A stretch of DNA of 5,018 bases from CALGLS01 sp045105695 (lineage in GTDB: Bacteria > Bacteroidota > Bacteroidia > Chitinophagales > Saprospiraceae). The notes under the pieces were generated by a model. The model was not told the DNA's origin and ran no database searches. It saw nothing but the letters and a program-made list of their open reading frames with translations. Below are positions 1 through 5,018 of this stretch, piece by piece; positions within the stretch are counted from its first letter, which is position 1, and each line of letters starts with the position of its first letter. The position numbers and the translations under genes were made by a program. The stretch is from positions 1 through 5,018 of the forward strand of contig JBGCDT010000155.1 of assembly GCA_045105695.1 (NCBI GenBank). The letters are read 5' to 3'.

Positions 1-1766
1 AATCCGACTAGATCTCCATCCATACAATCCTCGTCAATACCGTTGTCTGGAATTTCTATTGCATCAGGATTAATCGCAGGATTCGTATCATCACAATCTG
101 TAGGGACAGCAGAGTATCCATCTGGTGCTACTGTAGTACAACTCATAATAGTTGTGCTATTCAAATCTCCAAAACCATCTGCATCAGCATCTACATAGTA
201 AACAAAACTATCTAAGCCTTCGTCAATGTCTCCATCGCAATTGTTATCTAACTCATCACAAATTTCAGGGGCACCTGGATAAACAGTATCATTGTTATCA
301 TCACAGTCTTCGTCAGAATTCGAACCATCCATATCTTCGTCAATGACCTGTGCCGTTCCATCACAATCTTCGTCGATATCATTGTTAGGAATTTCCGTAG
401 CATCTGGGTTAATGTCTGCGTTGGAATCATCGCAATCATCTCCGTTTACAGCGTAACCAATTGGGACGACTGTCCAACAAGTATCCACACTTGAATCAGG
501 ATTACCAAAACCATCTTCGTCCATATCGACATAGTAAACGAATTGATCTAAACCATTGTCAATCTCGCCATCACAATCATTATCAATACCATCACAAATC
601 TCAGTAGCGTCTGGATTAATGTCAGGATTTGTATCATCACAATCTTCAAAATCAAAGAAGCCATCCATATCCTCATCAGCAAATGACTGAGCCGTTCCGT
701 CACAATCTTCATCAACATTATTACCAGTAATCTCCATAGCATCTGGATTGATGTTTTGATTCGTATCATCACAATCATCGCTATTTGCTACATAGCCCAT
801 TGGAGGAGGCATCATCATACAAGAATCAAGAGGAGCATTTGCGTCTCCAAAGCCATCCATGTCAGCGTCAGCAAAATAGATAGTGGTCGGTAAACCTTCG
901 TCTGTGTTTCCATCGCAATTATTATCGATACCATCACAAGTTTCAGGAGCATCAGGATTGATATCAGAATCGTCATCATTACAATCATCAAAGTTTGCAA
1001 CGTAACCTGGATCAGGTACTAGTGAACAAGAGTTGATCGTCAAATTCAAACTTCCATAACCATCGCCATCTGCATCGATATAGTAAACAGTGAAAGTAAG
1101 TCCTTCATCTGTTTCACCATTGCAATCATTGTCAAAGCCGTCACAGATTTCAGGAGCATTTGGATAAACCGCTGTATTCTCATCATCACAATCTCCTAGA
1201 GAAACAACATATCCGTCAGGTTCTGTACTACTACAGGTAGTAAGGAAAACAGTATCATTTCCAAAGCCATCTTCATCCAAATCTAAGTAATAAGTAAAGT
1301 CTGGTAAGCCTTCGTCGGTATTTCCATCGCAGTTGTTATCCACTCCGTCGCAAACTTCAGGAGCATCTGGATTGATCGCAGGGTTGGAATCATCACAGTC
1401 TGTTGAGTCTATGGAATAGCCTGCTGTTATTGGACTGCAAGTAACAATGAAGCTATCAGGAATTCCGAAGCCATCCATATCCGCATCCAGATAATAAGTA
1501 CTCGCAGCAAAACCTTCGTCAATATTTCCATCGCAGTTATTATCTACTCCGTCGCAAATTTCTGTTGCATCTGTGTTAATCATAGGGTTGGTATCGTCAC
1601 AATCGACACTGGAATTAAATCCATCCTCATCTTCATCAATGACTAGTGTGATTCCATCACAGTTTTCATCAACATCATTATTCGGGATTTCAGGTTCACC
1701 TGGGCTGATCGTAGGATCATTATCATCGCAATCATAAAGGGCTGGACTTCCATCCATGTCCATATC
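1..1766 (-). repeat. Tandem MopE-like / calcium-loop module array (six long, four short modules)
   Basis: This protein-level tandem array covers residues 391-978 of the large secreted protein. It begins with DMDMDG...DCDD (residues 391-405). Modules are then phased from the Glu of 'E-I'. Long modules start at residues 459, 527, 596, 665, 779 and 891 (68, 69, 69, 70, 69 and 70 residues). They read E-[IVT]-CDGxDNxC[DN]GxxD[EN]G....Y[YF]xDxDxDG[FY]G...C....GY....D[CD]..DD. Short modules start at 416, 735, 848 and 961 (43, 44 and 43 residues; the last is cut by the window edge). They read E-I-[PT]xNxxDE[ND]CDG...DEDxDG.....DCDD. The order is S-L-L-L-L-S-L-S-L-S. DxDxDG and DCDD segments resemble calcium-coordinating loops of thrombospondin type 3 or EF-hand kind. 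The overall motif matches the 'putative metal-binding motif' family named after Methylococcus MopE. Copper binding should not be assumed, because the known MopE copper site uses His and a modified Trp. The final module reads DCMDGDLVG rather than DCDG, probably marking the end of the array. Confidence 0.92.
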
Positions 1767-2936
1767 TACCAATTCCAAATTGTTCGTTACTAGAGCGATG
1801 TCGTTTTCATCACCAGCGTTGTAGGTAATGTATAAATCAACCCCATTAAAGTTGATTACAGCACCTTCTGGCAAACCAACAAACGACTCCTGATCAGCTG
1901 CAGGAGCACCTACCTCATTATCAAGAATTAAGAAAACATCACCAGCTTGAGGCACATAAGATCCTTGCAAAACTAAAGTAGTAGTATCTAGATCAATACC
2001 TCCACTTGTAACAAAAACCTGATCGTATTCTCCAATTGTATCCCCCTCGATATCAAGTATTAAAGTGTTCGTACTAAAGTTTAACCCTTGGCTAAACTCG
2101 ATTGGTTCATCAGTATCATAAACAGAAACAGTTCCTCCTGAAGCATGAATTAAATGTTCTGTTTTAAACCTACCACTGGCCCATAGCAGACCATTATTAG
2201 TGAATTTACCCGCAGTGGAAGTGAAAGCATCAGCCTCATGGCCAAAAGAAATCAAAGTCCCATTATTATTCATATCCAAATCTCCAATGAGGCGAATACC
2301 ATTATTTCCAGTGTTGGTAATTGTCATCGTACCATTATTAGTAATCATTGACCCAGCATCAGCGACAGTCCCGCTACCATTGATTCCATTGCTCATAGAA
2401 CCTTCGATAATAACAATACCATCATTGAGCCAGCTACTGCCAATTTCTGCTCCGTCTCCGGTTGCATTGTAAGAAGCTAAAACACCAGTACTCGTCACAT
2501 GTACGAAGCAATATTCATTGAGATCTAGTCCGTCTCCATTTGGATTAGAAATAGTTAGAACACCATTTACAATCAAAGTCGTCACAGTGTCTACAGCTCC
2601 TTCCAGGCGAAATCCATCCGAACCAGAGGATCCACCTCCAATTGTTTGAAGTGTATCACCAGCGGCAATCTCTAGATGCGCACCATTTCGGAGAATGACA
2701 GATTCTACAACGGTCATTTGATTTGCATTCAAGAGTACCGTGTCTTCCAAAGGAATGATGACATCACTATGCAAGTTGGGGATGGTATCGCCCGACCAGT
2801 TGGCCGCTGTAGTCCAAAGGTTATCTCCAGCTTCTCCATCCCAGATTAAAACATCGGTTACACCAGCTGGAGAATTTGCAGGAGTATTGTTAGCATGGAG
2901 CGATAAGGCCGCTAATAAATAGAATAAAAAATTCAT
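1..2936 (-). CDS. Large secreted beta-helix / MopE-type Asp-Cys repeat protein (3' end outside window)
   Basis: This is the beginning of a large exported, probably surface-attached protein; 978 codons are open and no stop is reached at the left edge. The ATG at 2936 is fixed by an in-frame TGA 48 bases upstream with no other ATG between. Residues 1-15 (MNFLFYLLAALSLHA) look like a short signal peptide, oddly without a Lys or Arg in its n-region. Residues 16-390 are Gly/Asn/Thr-rich. They open with an 'IWDG..GDNLWTTAANWSGD' signature typical of autotransporter-like beta-helix proteins, then carry rungs of the type NxGxLxI near residues 124, 171, 201, 225 and 248. They close with a YDQVFVTSGG...AGDVFLIL...YITYNAGDENDIALVT segment, as is common at the end of such helices. 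Residues 391-978 are an acidic, Cys-paired repeat array (separate entry). Related Bacteroidota proteins usually end in a type IX secretion sorting domain; that is inferred here, not seen. A structural, adhesive or calcium-binding surface role is likely; no enzymatic motif is visible. Confidence 0.93.
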   Translation of the reverse strand, partial: MNFLFYLLAALSLHANNTPANSPAGVTDVLIWDGEAGDNLWTTAANWSGDTIPNLHSDVIIPLEDTVLLNANQMTVVESVILRNGAHLEIAAGDTLQTIGGGSSGSDGFRLEGAVDTVTTLIVNGVLTISNPNGDGLDLNEYCFVHVTSTGVLASYNATGDGAEIGSSWLNDGIVIIEGSMSNGINGSGTVADAGSMITNNGTMTITNTGNNGIRLIGDLDMNNNGTLISFGHEADAFTSTAGKFTNNGLLWASGRFKTEHLIHASGGTVSVYDTDEPIEFSQGLNFSTNTLILDIEGDTIGEYDQVFVTSGGIDLDTTTLVLQGSYVPQAGDVFLILDNEVGAPAADQESFVGLPEGAVINFNGVDLYITYNAGDENDIALVTNNLELVDMDMDGSPALYDCDDNDPTISPGEPEIPNNDVDENCDGITLVIDEDEDGFNSSVDCDDTNPMINTDATEICDGVDNNCDGNIDEGFAASTYYLDADMDGFGIPDSFIVTCSPITAGYSIDSTDCDDSNPAINPDAPEVCDGVDNNCDGNTDEGLPDFTYYLDLDEDGFGNDTVFLTTCSSTEPDGYVVSLGDCDDENTAVYPNAPEICDGFDNDCNGETDEGLTFTVYYIDADGDGYGSLNLTINSCSLVPDPGYVANFDDCNDDDSDINPDAPETCDGIDNNCDGNTDEGLPTTIYFADADMDGFGDANAPLDSCMMMPPPMGYVANSDDCDDTNQNINPDAMEITGNNVDEDCDGTAQSFADEDMDGFFDFEDCDDTNPDINPDATEICDGIDNDCDGEIDNGLDQFVYYVDMDEDGFGNPDSSVDTCWTVVPIGYAVNGDDCDDSNADINPDATEIPNNDIDEDCDGTAQVIDEDMDGSNSDEDCDDNNDTVYPGAPEICDELDNNCDGDIDEGLDSFVYYVDADADGFGDLNSTTIMSCTTVAPDGYSAVPTDCDDTNPAINPDAIEIPDNGIDEDCMDGDLVG

Positions 2937-3085
2937 AAAGGTTTGTAATTTTAGTTCTTGGAAAAATGTTGGTTGAATAACTCAGATACAAATAATCCTC
3001 TAAAACCCTTGTTGAAAACGGTAATAGAAAAAGATGTTGAATACAATGTTCGTATTCAGAAGTTATTGGAAGAAAGTTAGAGCTT

Positions 3086-3093
3086 CAAACATA
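3086..3093 (-). promoter_or_regulatory. Possible -7 element (TATGTTTG) for the large repeat-protein gene
   Basis: The minus strand reads TATGTTTG, an exact match to the Bacteroidota -7 consensus TAnnTTTG, and points toward the start at 2936. It would give a leader of roughly 140 bases. I found no TTG at the expected 19-23 base spacing upstream, so the -33 half is missing and the match may be chance in AT-rich DNA. Confidence 0.22.
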
Positions 3094-3153
3094 TATAAAA
3101 CAAATTTAATACCATAGAAATAGGTGACGAACCTTAACTTTCTGTTGATACAC

Positions 3154-3196
3154 TTTGTAAGGGCTTCAATCGTTTGTAATTCGGTAACTTTTGTAA
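3154..3196 (+). repeat. Cluster of three TTTGTAA motifs
   Basis: TTTGTAA occurs at 3154-3160, 3173-3179 and 3190-3196, spaced 19 and 17 bases apart (about two helical turns). A fourth copy at 2942-2948 shares the ten bases GTTTGTAATT with the middle copy. The first and third are preceded by TA at a distance that makes near-matches to a TAnnTTTG -7 element with one extra base (TACACTTTG, TAACTTTTG). They could be promoter remnants or binding sites for a regulator, or chance in AT-rich DNA. Confidence 0.25.
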
Positions 3197-3326
3197 ATTG
3201 GTACTCTTTTAGGGAGTTTTATTAGAATCAAGCTGATTTATAGAGATACAAGAATTAATATTAGCTTTTGGATTCTCAAAATTACCGCACTAACTAAAAT
3301 ACTTAATCGCTTTAAACTAAAAAATT

Positions 3327-3758
3327 ATGAGAAATTTAATACTTGCCGCAATAGCTTTGCTTTGCTTTCAAACCGCACAAGCTCAATTCTCTTCAACCAA
3401 AAAAGATGGTCTTACTATTATAGTAACTGATGGAACAGATGTAGGTAAAAACAGTACGCTACAACCGCCCGACAGTACGACTAATCTATTAGATCCTATT
3501 CGTTCACTCGGCATGTCAGATGCCATACAGGCTGCGGCTTTCATTGATCGTCCGTCCTACGGATTAGCAGGTTTTCTATTGGTATTTTGTGTCAATGATT
3601 CCATTGGAGGAAACCAAGGAAGGCTCTTCGTGAATGGCGAAATGTACAAAGGAATATATCGTCTGATTCGTCAGAAGATCAGCTTAGAAGAACAGATACC
3701 AGATAATATGTTGCCCTATAAATTAAGTGGTACTGTATTTTTCCTTGGTGTTTCCTAA
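3327..3758 (+). CDS. Small secreted protein of unknown function, 143 residues
   Basis: I do not recognise a family. The first 19 residues form a textbook Sec signal peptide: MRN, a hydrophobic core (LILAAIALLCF), then QTAQA followed by Q, so cleavage after Ala19 is expected. Cys13 lies inside the hydrophobic core without a proper lipobox, so a lipoprotein is unlikely. The mature part is about 124 residues, with a polar, Asp/Thr/Ser-rich start (residues 22-57), a mixed segment DPIRSLGMSDAIQAAAFIDR (56-75), a hydrophobic strand-like stretch 78-89 with the only mature cysteine (Cys88), and a C-terminal half containing GRLFVNGEMYKGIYRLI. The 78-89 stretch is too short for a membrane helix. It is probably a periplasmic or extracellular soluble protein. 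It is preceded by the A-rich leader typical of the phylum, stands alone, and is closed by a strong terminator 33 bases after its stop. The gene is convincing because of the signal peptide, frame length and terminator; its role is unknown. Confidence 0.82.
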   Translation: MRNLILAAIALLCFQTAQAQFSSTKKDGLTIIVTDGTDVGKNSTLQPPDSTTNLLDPIRSLGMSDAIQAAAFIDRPSYGLAGFLLVFCVNDSIGGNQGRLFVNGEMYKGIYRLIRQKISLEEQIPDNMLPYKLSGTVFFLGVS

Positions 3759-3791
3759 ACGTAAAAATAACTCTGGCCAATAGAAGGCATT

Positions 3792-3829
3792 AAAATCCGC
3801 AAGTCATTTATCTGGCTTGCGGATTTTTT
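3792..3829 (+). terminator. Strong Rho-independent terminator after the small secreted protein gene
   Basis: The arm AAAATCCGCAAGTCA (3792-3806) pairs with TGGCTTGCGGATTTT (3813-3827) over 15 base pairs with a single T-G wobble. The loop is the six bases TTTATC, and a run of six T (3824-3829) overlaps the end of the stem. This is a classic intrinsic terminator placed 33 bases after the stop at 3758. It separates the small secreted protein gene from the phospholipase gene, so the latter probably has its own promoter. Confidence 0.92.
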
Positions 3830-3859
3830 GTTTACGCCCAGTACGAAATGAGTATTTTG
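3828..3859 (+). promoter_or_regulatory. Possible promoter for the patatin-like gene
   Basis: TTG at 3828-3830 (overlapping the terminator's T tract) and TATTTTG at 3853-3859 are 22 bases apart. This resembles the Bacteroidota TTG...TAnnTTTG pattern, but the second element is one base short. The predicted transcript would begin only a few bases before the ATG at 3874, leaving almost no leader, or would favour the later in-frame ATG at 3913. A promoter is needed somewhere in 3830-3912 because of the terminator upstream; this exact placement is weak. Confidence 0.22.
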
Positions 3860-3873
3860 CTTACATTAGCCAA

Positions 3874-5018
3874 ATGCTTCACAACCACGAAAAAAATACA
3901 GAGGCTCTAAACATGCGCAAGCTTCTAGATGCTGAACGAGCGCATATGGTTAAGCGCAGAGAGGAGACTGGAAAAAGTAGTGACCTAGATTCAGACTCGC
4001 TGGGGATTGCTTTGTCAGGAGGTGGGATACGCTCCGCTACCATTTGCCTGGGAATCATGGAAGAGTTGAATAAAAGGGGCTTAATTCAGCAAGCGGATTA
4101 TCTTAGCTCAGTTTCTGGAGGTGGTTATCTGGCTTCTTATATTCATAGTGCCTTACAGGTCAAATTAAGCGATACCGATAACATAGGAGAGACTCGACCT
4201 GAAGATGCTTTTGATGAACTTTTCAGCGAAAGCGATAAGAAACATTTTATGAAGTACAGAGAATATCTGTATGTATGGCGAGGTAAAAGTATCCAGCGGA
4301 TTTTCAGTAATATCTATCTATTCATAGTCGCTTTGCTTAGTACATTCCTTCATAGTCTATGGTTCATTGCACCATTGATCTATCGATGGATTGTTTATCA
4401 AAATGATTTTATGACTGGTAAAGCTGCCTGGTTTCATTTTATAGTGATGGTAGCAATAGGATTGTTTTTTGGCTTTTTGCTAAAGCCCAATTATACCTCT
4501 CCTCATCGATTCTATAAACGACGTTTGAAAAAAGCTTATCTGATCTATGGTTCTAATTTAAAATTATGGCAACTCGATAGACCAGAGGCTCCATATCCCA
4601 TCTTGAATGCCAATGTCAGCGTTGACTATGACAAATACGATAAGCTCAAAGATGTTTCCTACAGAGGGCCGATTAAGTCTAACTACTTCATATTCACGCC
4701 CTTGTACAGTGGAAGTCAGGTTACCAACTTTACTAAAAGTGATAGTAAAACTTATAAACCCATCACATTAGCTACTGCGATGGCTACAAGTGCAGCTGCT
4801 GTAAATACCTTTATGGGAAACTTTAAACTTCCCTTTATCGCACGTCAGATCATGGCTATTCTAAACCTTAGAACAGGTATTCTAGCTCCAAACCCACAAT
4901 ACAGTAAAAGCTATCCAAGCTTCTGGCCTTACTATACTTGGTTGGAGGTTATGGGTAATTCAGACACGACAAAGAACTATGTTCAGGTCTCTGATGGAGG
5001 GCATGTCGAGAACCGGGG
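3874..5018 (+). CDS. Patatin-like phospholipase with two inserted transmembrane segments (3' end outside window)
   Basis: This is a lipid acyl hydrolase of the patatin family, expected to cleave fatty-acyl esters of phospholipids with a Ser-Asp dyad; 381 codons are present. The oxyanion-hole motif SGGGIRSA starts at Ser48. The nucleophile elbow is SVSGGGY with Ser81 as nucleophile (the first Gly of GxSxG is Ser79 here, as I recall from this large bacterial subgroup). The catalytic Asp is Asp374 in VSDGGHVEN, just before the window edge. Between elbow and Asp lies an insertion with two hydrophobic helices (about residues 145-170 and 188-204) followed by the basic stretch HRFYKRRLKK, suggesting an inner-membrane anchor. 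Also seen are YPILNANVS (near 243), LATAMATSAAA (299-309) and LNLRTGILAPNP (321-332), all reminiscent of the family. No signal peptide precedes the domain; the first 46 residues are charged and may be helical. ATG 3874 is the earliest in-frame ATG; 3913 and 3946 are alternatives that keep the whole catalytic domain. Family members of this layout are usually much longer, so a good part is probably outside. The substrate is unknown. Confidence 0.94.
   Translation, partial: MLHNHEKNTEALNMRKLLDAERAHMVKRREETGKSSDLDSDSLGIALSGGGIRSATICLGIMEELNKRGLIQQADYLSSVSGGGYLASYIHSALQVKLSDTDNIGETRPEDAFDELFSESDKKHFMKYREYLYVWRGKSIQRIFSNIYLFIVALLSTFLHSLWFIAPLIYRWIVYQNDFMTGKAAWFHFIVMVAIGLFFGFLLKPNYTSPHRFYKRRLKKAYLIYGSNLKLWQLDRPEAPYPILNANVSVDYDKYDKLKDVSYRGPIKSNYFIFTPLYSGSQVTNFTKSDSKTYKPITLATAMATSAAAVNTFMGNFKLPFIARQIMAILNLRTGILAPNPQYSKSYPSFWPYYTWLEVMGNSDTTKNYVQVSDGGHVENR

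Larger units (their letters stand above)
2937..3326. other. Divergent intergenic region, AT-rich, no gene
   Basis: About 390 bases separate the divergent starts at 2936 (minus) and 3327 (plus). I see no convincing reading frame, tRNA or structured RNA here. The region should hold promoters for both flanking genes. Bacteroidota promoters typically resemble TTG...TAnnTTTG; only imperfect matches occur (separate entries). Both start codons are preceded by A-rich sequence (TAAACTAAAAAATT before 3327; AACTAAAATTACAAACC before 2936 on the minus strand), which fits translation initiation without a Shine-Dalgarno site in this phylum. Confidence 0.7.

Noticed and set aside
152..346. Plus-strand open frame rich in His, Leu and Gln opposite the repeat array
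   Set aside because: It is the antisense shadow of the Asp-rich repeats (GAT/GAC codons read as ATC, TCA and CAT); it has no start context and the composition is an artefact.
248..1000. Minus-strand open frames of 61-76 codons rich in Met and Ile (248-439, 548-778, 815-1000)
   Set aside because: These are shifted-frame shadows of the same repeat gene; the real frame is continuous from 2936 to the left edge without a stop.
1..1766. Periodic DNA repeats considered as a CRISPR array or non-coding satellite
   Set aside because: The period is about 130 or 205-210 bases, the repeats are diverged at the DNA level but conserved as protein, and the frame is uninterrupted.
2200..2472. Plus-strand 90-codon frame with a hydrophobic, Pro/Leu/Ile-rich product
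   Set aside because: It is antisense to the beta-helix region, which translates cleanly on the minus strand; the hydrophobicity arises from the complement of Asn/Gly/Asp codons.
2740..2922. Plus-strand 60-codon frame near the start of the large gene
   Set aside because: It lies fully antisense to the signal peptide and first beta-helix rungs and has no recognisable features.
3061..3326. Possible small RNA or riboswitch in the intergenic region
   Set aside because: I could find no strong stem-loop or known conserved core; the sequence is simply AT-rich.
3848..3910. Twenty-codon open frame ending two bases before the in-frame ATG at 3913, possibly a leader peptide coupled to the phospholipase gene
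   Set aside because: There is no ribosome-site or promoter support, and the ATG at 3874 in the phospholipase frame is an adequate start; it is kept only as a remote alternative.

Overview
The window looks like chromosomal DNA from a member of the Bacteroidota, most plausibly a Saprospiraceae/Lewinella-type marine bacterium. Three things suggest this. The DNA is moderately AT-rich. Start codons are preceded by A-rich stretches rather than Shine-Dalgarno sequences. The left gene also has the build common in that group's secreted proteins: signal peptide, beta-rich stalk and a long acidic MopE-type Asp/Cys repeat array, usually followed by a type IX secretion sorting tail (which would lie outside this window). 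The lineage is inferred from style and not proven by a marker gene.

Layout. (1) Positions 1-2936, minus strand: the first 978 codons of a very large secreted protein, open at the window's left edge. Its N-terminal third is a predicted parallel beta-helix; residues 391-978 are an array of calcium-loop/MopE-like modules. (2) Positions 2937-3326: a divergent intergenic region of about 390 bp, AT-rich, with only weak promoter-like signals and a small cluster of TTTGTAA motifs. (3) Positions 3327-3758, plus strand: a 143-residue protein with a clear signal peptide and no family that I recognise. (4) Positions 3792-3829: a strong intrinsic terminator. (5) Positions 3874-5018, plus strand: the first 381 codons of a patatin-like phospholipase with two inserted transmembrane segments, running off the right edge.

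The genes do not form an evident operon. The large repeat protein is transcribed away from the other two, and a terminator separates the small secreted protein from the phospholipase. No RNA gene, mobile element or CRISPR array is visible.

The most interesting observation is in the repeat array. Cut at the right phase, it consists of two discrete module types: long (68-70 residues, 4 Cys) and short (43-44 residues, 2 Cys). The two extra cysteines of the long type are always gained or lost together, 39-40 residues apart. This predicts a specific disulfide and a two-state modular design.
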